Part shown: in pieces, positions 9,296 through 16,984 of the stretch
How the letters are laid out: each line of letters begins with the position of its first letter
How positions within the stretch are numbered: position 1 is the stretch's first letter
NCBI GenBank assembly: GCA_004562395.1
Contig: SFQY01000010.1
Coordinates: 1 to 42,210 of the forward strand
Source of the DNA: a bacterium
GTDB taxonomy: Bacteria; Bacillota; Clostridia; Oscillospirales; Oscillospiraceae
DNA: 42,210 nucleotides
Reading direction: 5' to 3'
Position numbers and translations under genes: made by a program
The notes under the pieces: model-generated
What the model was told of the DNA's origin: nothing
What the model saw: only the letters and a program-made list of their open reading frames with translations
Databases searched by the model: none

Positions 9296-9402
9296 TATAA
9301 ATAATATGCAGGAATTCTATTTACTTCCAATGTACCCATACCCATTTTCACACCATCAAGCATTTCGTTACTCTGCTGCAATCGCTAAGGGAATTTGATG
9401 AA

Positions 9403-9668
9403 ATGCTTATCGTCTTAACTCAGCAAAATGATCGTTTAGCGGGCATGGATGCGTCCACCACCTGTCATTGCGAGGAGCGCAGCGACGTGGCAATCCGTTT
9501 CTCCTTGGGAACGGTACAAATTGGGACATGTTGCAAGGGGAACGGATTGCCGCGCCAGTGTGCGCACTGGCTCGCAATGACAGTGGTAGTCGGTACCCTG
9601 GCGGAACCATCGTACGTTAGCGAGATAAACGATCATTTACAATTTTGCTGAGTCAACCCGATAAGCAT
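9403..9668. repeat. CATTGCGAGGAGCG-core element framed by TAAATGATCGTTTA
   Basis: The inner boundary boxes are AAAATGATCGTTTA (9425-9438) and TAAACGATCATTTA (9626-9639). An outer imperfect inverted repeat extends to ATGCTTATCG (9403-9412) and CGATAAGCAT (9659-9668) through CTCAGCAAAAT. The core holds CATTGCGAGGAGCGCAGCG and its inverted partner GCTCGCAATGACAG. In translation the core gives CHCEERSDVAIR, a peptide often mis-annotated in clostridial genomes. Confidence 0.88.
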
Positions 9669-9705
9669 ATTTTATGAAATTAAAAATACCGGCTTGAAAG
9701 TGAAG

Positions 9706-9862
9706 TGACCTCAAAAAGTTAGACAAATATTTCTAACTCAAATTGTTCAAGCAGCCGAAAGGGCTTGCTGCCTGCGAACCGCAGGCGGCAAGCCCTTAAG
9801 TCTTGCCTTAATTCGTCTGTTGTAGGAATCAATGTACCCAATAAGCTCTTGCATGATTATAT
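9706..9862 (-). mobile_element. IS3-family (IS150-like) remnant: right end and transposase C-terminus
   Basis: The minus strand encodes QELIGYIDSYNRRIKARLKG and on to RRQQALSAA, ending at 9747. This is the characteristic last stretch of IS3/IS150 OrfB transposase, here one Asn short of the usual YNNRRIK. After the stop lies the matching IS end, with TGACCTCAAAAAGTTAGACA at 9706-9725. The rest of the transposase, including the DDE residues, is absent, so the element is dead. Confidence 0.8.
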
Positions 9863-9889
9863 GAAACATCAATGGAATTTTGTAGCCGG

Positions 9890-10203
9890 AATGGCGGACA
9901 CATTTAAGGAAATGAACTGGTTCAACGAGTTCTATGCCAGTGACACCAACCGGAAAATCCGGGTAGTCAACAAGGCAAAGGGTGAACGGGGTTGAGGCCC
10001 CTCCCCAATTGCCAACCAGCTGAAAGCACAAGTATGTGGGCATTGAGAAGCTCGACCCCTATGCCCTGAGAGAACTGGTGAAGGCAATCTATGTGGATGT
10101 CCCGGTGAAGGTCAACGGCAAGCGCACCTAGCACATCCACATCCAGTATGACGGCATCGGATTCACCCCTCTGGACGAACTTCAGAAAGAAGAAACGGCG
10201 TGA
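9890..10203 (+). pseudogene. Large serine recombinase (TnpX/DUF4368 type), fragments
   Basis: A first fragment, NWFNEFYASDTNRKIRVVNK then AKGERG, stops at 9995. It corresponds to the end of the resolvase domain and start of the recombinase domain of Tn4451-type site-specific recombinases. A second fragment at 10030-10203 (YVGIEKLDPYALRELVKAIY, an in-frame TAG at 10129-10131, then HIHIQYDGIGFTPLDELQKE) matches the DUF4368 C-terminus. Everything between is deleted, and the N-terminal catalytic serine is absent. A hairpin CGGCGTGAC/GTCACGCCG overlaps the stop codon. It is a relic of an integrative element. Confidence 0.8.
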
Positions 10204-10304
10204 CCAAAGTCACGCCGTCTCTCGAAAACCGATGGTTTTCAGATTGTTGAATTTAACTGTCTTACGAACATTCCGCTAAATCCGGCGGACTTTTTGATCG
10301 GAGG

Positions 10305-11282
10305 TTACATCGCAAACTGGCAGATGCAGAAGGCGGCGTAGATGCACAGCAGAATGATACCCTGCCAGCGGTGGAGCTTCTTGGTGGTCAGGGCGGGAAC
10401 GGTCAGCAGCAGCATGACGCTCAGCATGACAGGGATGTCCATGACCAGAGAGGCGTTGTGGCCGAAGAGGATGTTGCCCACGGGGACATCGAAGGGAGCC
10501 AGAGTCACGGCGACGCCGGAAACCAGCACCAGGTTGAAGACGTTGGCGCCGATGACGTTGCCGATACCCAGGGAAGCGTGTCCCTTCTTCAGGCTGGTGA
10601 TGGTGGTGACCAGCTCGGGCAGGGAGGTGCCCAGGGCCACGAAGGTCAGAGCGATAACGGTCTCGGGAACGCCCAGGCCTCTGGCGATGACGGTGCCATG
10701 CTCCACCAGCAGGTCAGCGCCCACGGCGATCAGAGCGGCGCCGAGAACCAGCCAGAACAGATCCTGGAGCAGGGTCTTGGGCTTCTCGCCTTCCTCAACC
10801 TCTTCCACTTCCACTTCCACAGCATCGGGGTTCTTCATGCCCTGACGGACGGTCATGACCAGGTAAACCACGAAGATCACCAGCATGATCAGGCCCATGG
10901 GACGGGTGAACCGGCCCATGATGTAGGCGGCCACGCAGTAGATGGCGGCGCTGCCGAAGAAGAAGACAACGGGCATCTTCATGGACTTGGTGTTGACGGG
11001 ACCGGGATTCACAGCCACGGAGATGGCGGCGATCAGAGCGGTGTTGCAGATGATGGAGCCGATGGCGTTGCCGTATGCCATGGAACCCTGGCCCAGCATG
11101 GCGCCGGTGGCGGAGACCATGACCTCGGGCAGCGTGGTGCCGATGGAAACGACAGTGGCGCCCACGACGATGTCAGGCAGGTTGAACCGGCGGGCGATGC
11201 CGGTGGCACCGTCGACAAACCAGTCGCCGCCCTTGATCAGCAGGACCAGACCGACCGCGAACAGAAGAACAGATACGATCAT
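10305..11282 (-). CDS. Calcium/sodium antiporter, CaCA family (YrbG-like)
   Basis: A 325-residue integral membrane protein with the two inverted alpha repeats of the CaCA family. Alpha-1 lies around residues 35-75 (ATVVSIGTTLPEVMVSATGA, then GNAIGSIICN). Alpha-2 lies around 212-255 (LTFVALGTSLPELVTTITSL, then GNVIGANVFN). The Glu in each TLPE/SLPE motif is the cation ligand. An acidic cytoplasmic linker (VEVEVEEVEEGEK) separates the halves. Family members exchange Ca2+ for Na+ or H+. The ATG at 11282 is chosen because AAGGAGAG sits 8 bases upstream; longer in-frame versions would cover the structured leader. Regulation by that leader is plausible. Confidence 0.92.
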   Translation of the reverse strand: MIVSVLLFAVGLVLLIKGGDWFVDGATGIARRFNLPDIVVGATVVSIGTTLPEVMVSATGAMLGQGSMAYGNAIGSIICNTALIAAISVAVNPGPVNTKSMKMPVVFFFGSAAIYCVAAYIMGRFTRPMGLIMLVIFVVYLVMTVRQGMKNPDAVEVEVEEVEEGEKPKTLLQDLFWLVLGAALIAVGADLLVEHGTVIARGLGVPETVIALTFVALGTSLPELVTTITSLKKGHASLGIGNVIGANVFNLVLVSGVAVTLAPFDVPVGNILFGHNASLVMDIPVMLSVMLLLTVPALTTKKLHRWQGIILLCIYAAFCICQFAM

Positions 11283-11363
11283 TTTAAAATCTCTCCTTAT
11301 TTTCATGGACAGAATTTCCTGCCCAATGGAATACATGAGAACCCGGAGTCCCCGGACGGAATC

Positions 11364-11438
11364 TGACGCCTCCCGTTTCCGCCGCTTTCCCTGCGGAAGC
11401 ATCCTCTCCGGATGCGGGGCTTATTCACAATTGCGTCA
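11364..11438 (-). ncRNA. Structured leader with three-way junction (riboswitch candidate)
   Basis: In the roughly 160-nt leader of the antiporter mRNA, TGACGC (11433-11438) pairs with GCGTCA (11364-11369). This closes a junction formed by CCCG/CGGG, hairpin GCATCC-GGAGA-GGATGC, and hairpin TTCCGC/GCGG-GGAA. A purine-rich internal loop (GTGAATAAG) faces AGG. Another GC-rich hairpin region and the ribosome-binding site follow. I could not match it to a class I know well (yybP-ykoY, NiCo, M-box). The structure is by eye. Confidence 0.4.
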
Positions 11439-11451
11439 TAAATGTTTTTTA

Positions 11452-11480
11452 AGAATACCATAGAAACAGGGGAAAGTCAA
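11452..11480 (-). promoter_or_regulatory. Antiporter promoter
   Basis: Minus-strand TTGACT (11475-11480) and TATTCT (11452-11457), 17-base spacer. It gives an untranslated leader of about 160 nt, long enough for cis-regulation. Confidence 0.8.
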
Positions 11481-11529
11481 GGCAACAGGTTTCGTTTTGT
11501 ACAAATGCTGTGAATGAGGAAAATAATAT

Positions 11530-11537
11530 CATACAAT
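11530..11537 (+). promoter_or_regulatory. Sigma-E-type -10 box before spoIID
   Basis: CATACAAT matches the mother-cell sigma-E -10 consensus CATACAnT exactly. Its candidate -35 region about 14 bases upstream (TGTGAAT) is weak. No good sigma-A promoter is seen between here and the start codon at 11609. Sigma-E control of spoIID is established in Bacillus subtilis. Confidence 0.65.
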
Positions 11538-11608
11538 TTGCCCAACCCAAAAATCTGACTGCTTTCCCTGCCGCGGCCATGGTACTATTTTCCCGGGAGG
11601 GGATACCA

Positions 11609-12580
11609 ATGAAACAGACCGGCAAGGAGATCCTGACCGCGCTGCTGATGGGTATGGTCGTACCCGGCTGCCTGTTGCGTCTGACATCGCTGTATTTGCA
11701 GGTCCAGGCCGCGCCGGGCGTGCCCGCTCCGACGGCGGCGGTGGAAACGGTTGGTCGAACCGTGGCGCTTCCGCTTCGCCTTCGTCAGCCGGACGGAACC
11801 GTGGAAGATATGGATATGGATACATACCTGGTGGGGGTGGTGCTGGCGGAGATGCCGGCGTCCTTTGAACCGGAGGCTTTGAAGGCCCAGGCCGTAGCGG
11901 CCCGCACCTATGCCCGGAAGGCCTGGCAGACCGGCGGCAAACACGGAGACGGAAGTGTCTGTACGGACGCTTCCTGCTGTCAGGCGTATATCCGGGAGAG
12001 CGACTACCTGGCCCGGGGCGGAACTGGGGAGGGAGCGGAAAAGGTCCAAGCAGCGGTGGAGTCTACCTCCGGCTGCGTGCTGACCTATGGGGGAGAACTC
12101 ATCGAGGCTACCTACTTTTCCTGCTCCGGCGGCAGGACAGAGGACGCTGTCCAGGTCTGGGGAACGGATTATCCATATCTTCAGTCGGTGGAAAGCCCCG
12201 GGGAGGAGTACGCGGCCCATAATACGGATACCGTAACCTTCACCCCGGAGCAGTTTCGCAACGCCCTTGGGATTCCCCTGAGCGGTTCTCCCAGGAGCTG
12301 GTTCGGACCGCCGGTCTATACCGAGGGCGGCGGCGTGGCATCCATGACCGTCGGGGGGCAGGAATACTCCGGGACGCAGCTGCGTTCTGCTCTGGGTCTG
12401 CGGTCTACCGCCTTTTCCATAACGGCAGAGGACACTCTGATCACCATCACCACCCGGGGCTACGGCCACAGGGTGGGCATGAGCCAGTACGGCGCGGACG
12501 CCATGGCCGTTTCCGGCAGCACCTATGAGCAGATCCTGGCTCACTATTACCGGGGGGCGGAGCTGACATGGCTGGGCTGA
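11609..12580 (+). CDS. spoIID: Stage II sporulation protein D (SpoIID/LytB family)
   Basis: A 323-residue membrane-anchored murein lytic transglycosylase, part of the DMP machinery that drives engulfment of the forespore. An N-terminal hydrophobic segment (about residues 8-30) is followed by the SpoIID domain. E81 in LAEMP is the likely catalytic Glu, followed by PEALKAQAVAARTYARKA (88-105). Further family marks are SCSGGRTEDAVQVWGTDYPY and, near the C-terminus, GYGHRVGMSQYGADAMA. The ATG at 11609 is preceded by GGGAGGGGAT. The promoter has a sigma-E-like -10. It is divergent from the antiporter gene. Confidence 0.94.
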   Translation: MKQTGKEILTALLMGMVVPGCLLRLTSLYLQVQAAPGVPAPTAAVETVGRTVALPLRLRQPDGTVEDMDMDTYLVGVVLAEMPASFEPEALKAQAVAARTYARKAWQTGGKHGDGSVCTDASCCQAYIRESDYLARGGTGEGAEKVQAAVESTSGCVLTYGGELIEATYFSCSGGRTEDAVQVWGTDYPYLQSVESPGEEYAAHNTDTVTFTPEQFRNALGIPLSGSPRSWFGPPVYTEGGGVASMTVGGQEYSGTQLRSALGLRSTAFSITAEDTLITITTRGYGHRVGMSQYGADAMAVSGSTYEQILAHYYRGAELTWLG

Positions 12581-12733
12581 GGCTCCGGGAATCGTCTGGA
12601 CATGGGCGGATTCAACCGCCGGTTGAGAGAATATTCCACGTCTGGTTGGGCGGTTCCAACCGATGGGGTATGGAAATCCGCGGCGTTTCGCGGTATGCTG
12701 TTGTCATCCGAAACAGAAAAGGAGCGAGACAAT

Positions 12734-13228
12734 ATGAATGAGACCATTGGCAGCCGCATATGCGGATACCGCAAAGCAAAGGGAATGACCCAGGAGGAGC
12801 TGGCCTCCAGGCTGGGGGTTTCCGCCCAGGCCGTCAGCAAATGGGAAAACGACGGATCCTGCCCGGATATTTCCCTGGTGCCCCAATTGTGCCGGGAGCT
12901 GGGGGTCACCGCCGACGAGCTTCTGACCGGCAGAACCAGTGAGGTGAAGCTGGTGCCGGCGGAGCAGCGCCGGGGACTGGAGCAGCTGACCCTGCGGGTC
13001 TATATCAACACTGCCGACGGCGACCGGGTAAAGGTCAATCTTCCCATGACCCTGGTAAAGACCGCCATGGAGCTGGGGGTTGACATGACCGCCGGAATCG
13101 GCAGCGGGGATGCCGTGAAGAATATGGACCTTGGAAAGATCCTGGAGTTTGTGGAGCAAGGCGCCATAGGGAAGCTTGTGGAAGTGGAAACCGGCGACGG
13201 TGACCTGGTGGAAGTGGTGGTGGAATGA
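12734..13228 (+). CDS. XRE-type HTH regulator with C-terminal acidic domain
   Basis: A 164-residue protein. Residues 4-60 form a Cro/C1-type helix-turn-helix (GMTQEELASRLGVSAQAVSK, then WENDGSCPDISLVPQL). The C-terminal part (about 78-164) has the pattern LTLRVYINTADGDRVKVNLP and ends in VEVETGDGDLVEVVVE, a domain I recall in small clostridial proteins paired with a second short gene. The ATG is chosen for AAGGAG upstream. Its stop codon overlaps the next start (ATGA), so the two are translationally coupled. Its target is unknown; autoregulation is likely for this family. Confidence 0.85.
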   Translation: MNETIGSRICGYRKAKGMTQEELASRLGVSAQAVSKWENDGSCPDISLVPQLCRELGVTADELLTGRTSEVKLVPAEQRRGLEQLTLRVYINTADGDRVKVNLPMTLVKTAMELGVDMTAGIGSGDAVKNMDLGKILEFVEQGAIGKLVEVETGDGDLVEVVVE

Positions 13229-13473
13229 AGATCCGGATCCGGGACGAAAACCACGATTTTGCCTTCTCCATTCCCAACCGGCTGATCTTCAGCCGGTTTC
13301 TGCTCCGTGCCGCGCTGAAAAGTAAGCCGGCGGCGGATTCTCTGGGAAGCATTCCGCCGGAAGCGGCAGAAAAACTGCTGGAGGAGCTGGCCCGCGTCAG
13401 AAAACAGTACGGCCCCTGGGAGCTGGTGAGCATTCTGAGCGCTGACGGAGATCTGGTAACGATCACTTTGTAA
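13225..13473 (+). CDS. Small partner protein of the HTH regulator
   Basis: An 82-residue soluble protein whose ATG overlaps the stop of the regulator gene by 4 bases. Its C-terminus (ELVSILSADGDLVTITL) repeats the pattern found at the end of the upstream protein (KLVEVETGDGDLVEVVVE), so the two share a short beta-rich module and may interact. The N-terminal half (RDENHDFAFSIPNRLIFSRF) is amphipathic. No function can be assigned. A strong terminator follows at 13513. Confidence 0.75.
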   Translation: MKIRIRDENHDFAFSIPNRLIFSRFLLRAALKSKPAADSLGSIPPEAAEKLLEELARVRKQYGPWELVSILSADGDLVTITL

Positions 13474-13512
13474 TACCGGGGCCGCCCCGACGGGCAGCTG
13501 CCATCCGTTTTT

Positions 13513-13549
13513 GCCATTGCGGCCTCTTTGGGGGCCGCGATGGCTTTTT
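13513..13549 (+). terminator. Terminator after the HTH pair
   Basis: GCCATTGCGGCC pairs with GGCCGCGATGGC (12 bp), followed by TTTTT. The padR promoter begins 3 bases later. Confidence 0.92.
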
Positions 13550-13551
13550 CC

Positions 13552-13580
13552 TTGACAAAACGTGTAATACATGATATTTT
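13552..13580 (+). promoter_or_regulatory. padR promoter
   Basis: Perfect TTGACA (13552-13557), 17-base spacer, TATTTT (13575-13580). Confidence 0.85.
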
Positions 13581-13588
13581 GTAAATAC

Positions 13589-13601
13589 TTAGCAATGCTA
13601 A
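13589..13601 (+). promoter_or_regulatory. Candidate PadR operator
   Basis: Palindrome TTAGCA-A-TGCTAA at the expected transcription start of the padR operon. PadR repressors commonly bind such dyads in their own promoters; binding here is inferred. Confidence 0.55.
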
Positions 13602-13628
13602 ATGATAACCATAGGAAGGAGGTTTCCC

Positions 13629-13976
13629 GTGGAAGACAGGTTTTCCCAGCAGCTGAAGAAGGGTGTGCTGGAAATGCTGGTGCTGAAGCTGGTCTGCGAG
13701 GAGCCGACCTACGGCTACCGGCTGCTGGCCCGGCTGAAGGAACGGTCCCTGGGCCGGTTTTCTCTGAAGGAGGGGACGCTCTATCCCATCCTCTACCGCC
13801 TGGAGGATGAGGGCTTCATCGCGGCCAGGTGGAGCCAGGGGCAGGGAAGAACGGCACCGAAAAAAATGTACGAGGCCACGGAGGCGGGCAGGGAGGAAAA
13901 CCTGAGGTATCAGCTGGCCTGGCGGGAATTTACGGAGTGTGTGGAGGAGTTTTTGAAAGGAGACGGCGGTCGATGA
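13629..13976 (+). CDS. PadR family transcriptional regulator
   Basis: A 115-residue winged-helix protein of the short PadR subfamily. The recognition region is CEEPTYGYRLLARLKE and the wing motif is LKEGTLYPILYRLEDEGFI, followed by the C-terminal dimerisation helix. A GTG start at 13629 is chosen because AAGGAGGT lies 5 bases upstream; an in-frame ATG at 13602 lies on the operator-like palindrome. The stop overlaps the next gene's ATG (ATGA). PadR genes are typically paired with a DUF1700-type membrane protein, as here, and repress their own operon. Confidence 0.92.
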   Translation: MEDRFSQQLKKGVLEMLVLKLVCEEPTYGYRLLARLKERSLGRFSLKEGTLYPILYRLEDEGFIAARWSQGQGRTAPKKMYEATEAGREENLRYQLAWREFTECVEEFLKGDGGR

Positions 13977-14482
13977 ACGGGAAAGACAGAAATATGGAAG
14001 CTTACATCCGTTCCGTCAGGCGGCGGCTGAACCTGCCGAAGGCTGTAAAGGACCGGGTGATCAGCGATTTTATCAGCTCCATCGAGGCCCGGCGGGAGGC
14101 CGGAATGTCGGAGGAAGCGATTCTTGCGGAGCTTGGCAGTCCCCGGAAAGCGGCGGCGGAGCTGAACGATCAGATGAAGGAATTCGCCTTCCGGAAAAGC
14201 CCCTGGCGGTTTGCCTGCCTGGCTCTGGCGGTGCTGTCCGGCGGTTGGCTGGCTCTGTACCGGTATACGATCTGGTTGGGCGGACAGCTGGTGGGCGTGA
14301 TTAGCTATCATGCCCGGGGATCCTCTGTGGGGGTGATCGGAGGCGCGGACGGCCCTACGGCGGTGTTTGTCACCTCCCAAAGCGGTGTGGACTGGGATGT
14401 CCTGCTGATGCTCCTGCTGCTGGCAGCCGGCGTCCTGGGCTACCTCCTGCTCCGCAGATGCCCGCCGAAGACGGAGGAATGA
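13973..14482 (+). CDS. DUF1700-like membrane protein with GGADGPT motif
   Basis: A 169-residue protein. Residues 1-70 form the helical cytoplasmic DUF1700-like region (VKDRVISDFISSIEARREAG, AELGSPRKAAAEL). Hydrophobic segments span about 77-100 and 141-160. Between them lies VGVIGGADGPTAVFVTS (119-135). That string is nearly the signature of the beta subunit of Na+-translocating decarboxylases, yet the rest of that 10-helix protein is absent, so annotation as a decarboxylase would be wrong. It is translationally coupled to padR. Function is unknown. Confidence 0.8.
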   Translation: MNGKDRNMEAYIRSVRRRLNLPKAVKDRVISDFISSIEARREAGMSEEAILAELGSPRKAAAELNDQMKEFAFRKSPWRFACLALAVLSGGWLALYRYTIWLGGQLVGVISYHARGSSVGVIGGADGPTAVFVTSQSGVDWDVLLMLLLLAAGVLGYLLLRRCPPKTEE

Positions 14483-14524
14483 TCCCGGCAGGGCAGCCAT
14501 TTGGCTGTACGCTGAATTCATGTG

Positions 14525-14708
14525 TAAATGATCGTTTACGCTTGTACCCAACGTAGGGCGGGGGCTCGCCCCCGCCGAGCAGGTAAGATACGGAATCTGC
14601 CGCGTCAAACGCAAATATGTATAATCATAGGTGCGTCGGCGGGGGCAAGCCCCCGCCCTACGTTGGGTGCGATATGAAATCATGGATGCTACGCTAAACG
14701 ATCATTTA
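14525..14708. repeat. CGTAGGGCGGGGGC-core element framed by TAAATGATCGTTTA
   Basis: Perfect inverted boundary boxes TAAATGATCGTTTA (14525-14538) and TAAACGATCATTTA (14695-14708). Inside, arms CCCAACGTAGGGCGGGGGC and GCCCCCGCCCTACGTTGGG face each other, each containing its own hairpin. 184 bp, non-coding, between padR/DUF1700 and the kinase gene. Confidence 0.9.
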
Positions 14709-14766
14709 TCTGATGGATTCTCCTGCGGCAGAATTGTTATTCTGCAGCTTTTTACGGAGGGGCCTG

Positions 14767-14795
14767 TTGCGGGGGCCGTGATTTTCTGCTATCAT
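14767..14795 (+). promoter_or_regulatory. Promoter of the nucleoside kinase gene
   Basis: TTGCGG (14767-14772), 17-base spacer, TATCAT (14790-14795), 74 bases before the ATG. Confidence 0.65.
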
Positions 14796-14869
14796 ATATC
14801 CACAACCCTTTAGAGAGTACAATCTGAAACCCAACCGGGATTTTCCGGTCTGCCCAGGGAGGTGCTTTT

Positions 14870-16570
14870 ATGAATTTAACCATCGACGGATGCCGGATCC
14901 GGACCGAGCCGGAGCAGAGCCTGCTGGATCTGGTAAAAAAACTGAAGCTGGAGGGCAAGACGCTGGCTGACCGCCCATTGGCGGCCAAGATCGCCGGAGA
15001 GGTCTTTACCCTGAACTATATCCCCCTCAGACAGAAGGATGCCGCTGCGGACCGTCCCTCCATGCGCCGTGCCATGGAGGCCTCCGGAGGGGAGGTGCGG
15101 CTTCTGCGCTACGCGGACCCCGCCGGAAAGGAATGCTACATCCGCACTGCCCAGTTCACCCTGTTCCTGGCCATCCGGCAGCTCTGGCCCGAAGCCAGGG
15201 CCAAGATGAACTGTACCCTGGGCTCCAGCGTTTATATCAGCGTCAGCGGCTGCGAGAACTTTTCCGCGGCGGCTCTGAAGGAACGGGTGGCCCTGCTGGT
15301 CGGGCAGGACATTCCCCTGATCCGCCGCCGGGTCCCCCTTCAGACGGCGGTGGACCGCTTCACCAGGGAGGGCCAGAGGGATAAGGCCCGGCTGCTGGCC
15401 TGGCGGAAATGGGATTATTTTGATGAATATGCCTACGGGGAGTTTGCCGATTATTATTACGGGGAAATGATGCCCTCCACCGGCTATCTGACGGTCTGGG
15501 ATATTCTCCCGGCGGACGGAGGCTTCATCTTCGTCTATCCGGACGACCGGGCGCCCCAGACCTGTGCCAAGGTTCCGTCCATGCCCAATTTCTTCAGCGT
15601 TTTCAACGAGGGAGAGCGCTGGTGCAGCCTTATGGAGTGCGAGACGGTGGCGGATCTGAACGATCTGACCACCTCCGGGCGGATCCGGGAGCTGATCCGG
15701 GTCAACGAAGCCCTCCATGAAAAACGGTTCTCCCAGGTGGCGGATATGGTCAGCCAGCGGGGGGCCAGGGCCGTCATGCTGGCCGGTCCCAGCTCCTCCG
15801 GCAAGACCACCTCGGCCAACCGCCTGGCCACCCAGCTCCGGGTCCACGGGAAAAAGCCTATTTTGATGAGCCTGGACGACTACTACATCGACCGGGACAA
15901 GATCGCCCCGGGACCTGACGGCAAGCTGGACCTGGAGCATATCAACACACTGGACTGTGAACTGTTCCGGGAGGACATGGGCAGACTTCTGGCAGGGCAG
16001 GAGACGGAGCTTCCCACCTTCAATTTCCTGACGGGCCGCCGGGAATGGCGGGGCCATAAGCTGCGGCTGGAGAAGGATTCCGTCATCATTGTGGAGGGCC
16101 TTCACGGCCTGAATCCCGCCATGCTGCCGGAGAATGTGGACAGAGGCCTGATCTTCCGGCTTTACGTCAGCCCGCTGCTGCCCCTGAACCTGGATGACCA
16201 CAACCGGATCCCAACCAGCTATCTGCGGCTTCTGAGGCGGATCGTCCGGGATTATGAGACCCGGGGCGCGTCGGTGCAGCGGACCATCTCCATGTGGGAC
16301 TCCGTCCGGCGGGGAGAGCAGCGGTGGATCTTCCCCTATCAGGAGAATGCCGATGTCATCTTCAACAGCTCCACCCTCTACGAGCTGGCGGTGCTGAAAA
16401 AGCACATCTTCCCCCTGCTGACGGCTGTTGGGCCGGAGGACGAATGCTACGAGGAGGTCCGGGGCATTGTGAAGGTCCTCAACTACATTCAGGAGGCCGA
16501 CGTGGATGATGAGATCCCGCCCACCAGCCTTGTGCGGGAATTCATCGGCGGAAACTCCTTCTACAGATAA
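14870..16570 (+). CDS. Nucleoside (uridine) kinase fused to a TGS/SAD-like N-terminus
   Basis: A 566-residue soluble protein. Residues 1-60 resemble a TGS-like ubiquitin fold. About 61-270 resembles the second additional domain of threonyl-tRNA synthetase. From about 298 comes a P-loop kinase of the uridine kinase type: Walker A GPSSSGKTT at 306-314, then SLDDYYIDRDKI, and VIIVEGLHGLNP as the strand before the lid. This architecture is known in Firmicutes and Thermotoga as a nucleoside kinase; the role of the synthetase-like part is unclear. The start has GGGAGGTG upstream, and the gene has its own promoter and terminator. Confidence 0.9.
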   Translation: MNLTIDGCRIRTEPEQSLLDLVKKLKLEGKTLADRPLAAKIAGEVFTLNYIPLRQKDAAADRPSMRRAMEASGGEVRLLRYADPAGKECYIRTAQFTLFLAIRQLWPEARAKMNCTLGSSVYISVSGCENFSAAALKERVALLVGQDIPLIRRRVPLQTAVDRFTREGQRDKARLLAWRKWDYFDEYAYGEFADYYYGEMMPSTGYLTVWDILPADGGFIFVYPDDRAPQTCAKVPSMPNFFSVFNEGERWCSLMECETVADLNDLTTSGRIRELIRVNEALHEKRFSQVADMVSQRGARAVMLAGPSSSGKTTSANRLATQLRVHGKKPILMSLDDYYIDRDKIAPGPDGKLDLEHINTLDCELFREDMGRLLAGQETELPTFNFLTGRREWRGHKLRLEKDSVIIVEGLHGLNPAMLPENVDRGLIFRLYVSPLLPLNLDDHNRIPTSYLRLLRRIVRDYETRGASVQRTISMWDSVRRGEQRWIFPYQENADVIFNSSTLYELAVLKKHIFPLLTAVGPEDECYEEVRGIVKVLNYIQEADVDDEIPPTSLVREFIGGNSFYR

Positions 16571-16624
16571 TGTTTCCGGGAATCGCATGAATTTCGGGGA
16601 TGGCCCGCAAAAAGTCCAAAAATC

Positions 16625-16654
16625 TTCCGGGAGGCCTCAGCCTCCCGGAATTTT
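16625..16654. terminator. Bidirectional terminator
   Basis: TTCCGGGAGGC and GCCTCCCGGAA form an 11-bp stem. TTTT follows on the plus strand and GATTTTT on the minus strand. It separates the convergent kinase gene and the small gene at 16656. Confidence 0.9.
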
Positions 16655-16655
16655 G

Positions 16656-16841
16656 TTACAGATCCAGATCTTCCAGCTTGCCGGAAATGCTGTCGGAAAC
16701 CTTCCAGGCCACATCCTCCATCTTGTTGGCGGCTTTCGCGGCCAGACGGCGGGTGGGGTTGTTCCTTGGCATCATGAGAACGGCCACCGCGCCCGCGGCG
16801 GCGCCGATCCCCGCTGTGATCGCCCATCCCTTGACGTTCAC
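16656..16841 (-). CDS. Small YtxH-like membrane protein
   Basis: A 61-residue protein with GTG start preceded by AAAGGAGGG. An N-terminal glycine/alanine-rich hydrophobic segment (WAITAGIGAAAGAVAVLMM) is followed by a basic turn (PRNNPTRR) and an amphipathic helix. The plan resembles short YtxH-type or phage-like gas-vesicle-adjacent small membrane proteins, but similarity is too low for a name. Confidence 0.7.
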   Translation of the reverse strand: MNVKGWAITAGIGAAAGAVAVLMMPRNNPTRRLAAKAANKMEDVAWKVSDSISGKLEDLDL

Positions 16842-16907
16842 GGATCATCCCTCCTTTCCCCGATAGTATGCCCACATCGAAAAAAACATTTCCGAAAGAA
16901 TTTTGCC

Positions 16908-16936
16908 TTTTCAACGGAAAAGAAATATGGTATTAT
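16908..16936 (+). promoter_or_regulatory. Promoter of the OMP-decarboxylase-like operon
   Basis: TTTTCA (16908-16913), 17-base spacer ending in TGG, TATTAT (16931-16936), so an extended -10. The leader to the ATG at 17113 is about 170 nt. Confidence 0.7.
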
Positions 16937-16984
16937 TTCACTATAAAAGCCACATGCAAACCATGACAATACCAGCCGTGAAGG

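Noticed and set aside
9403..9651. Open frame containing CHCEERSDVAIR
   Set aside because: The peptide comes from the inverted-repeat core and is a familiar spurious annotation in clostridia; no ribosome-binding site and it lies wholly inside the repeat element.
10305..11402. Longer antiporter starting at 11402
   Set aside because: The extra N-terminus is basic, unlike the family, lacks a ribosome-binding site and covers the structured leader. The ATG at 11282 has a good site.
11364..11438. yybP-ykoY manganese or NiCo riboswitch
   Set aside because: The conserved loop sequences I know for these classes are not present.
13973..14482. Sodium-translocating decarboxylase beta subunit
   Set aside because: Only a 17-residue motif matches; the family's roughly ten helices and its partner subunits are missing.
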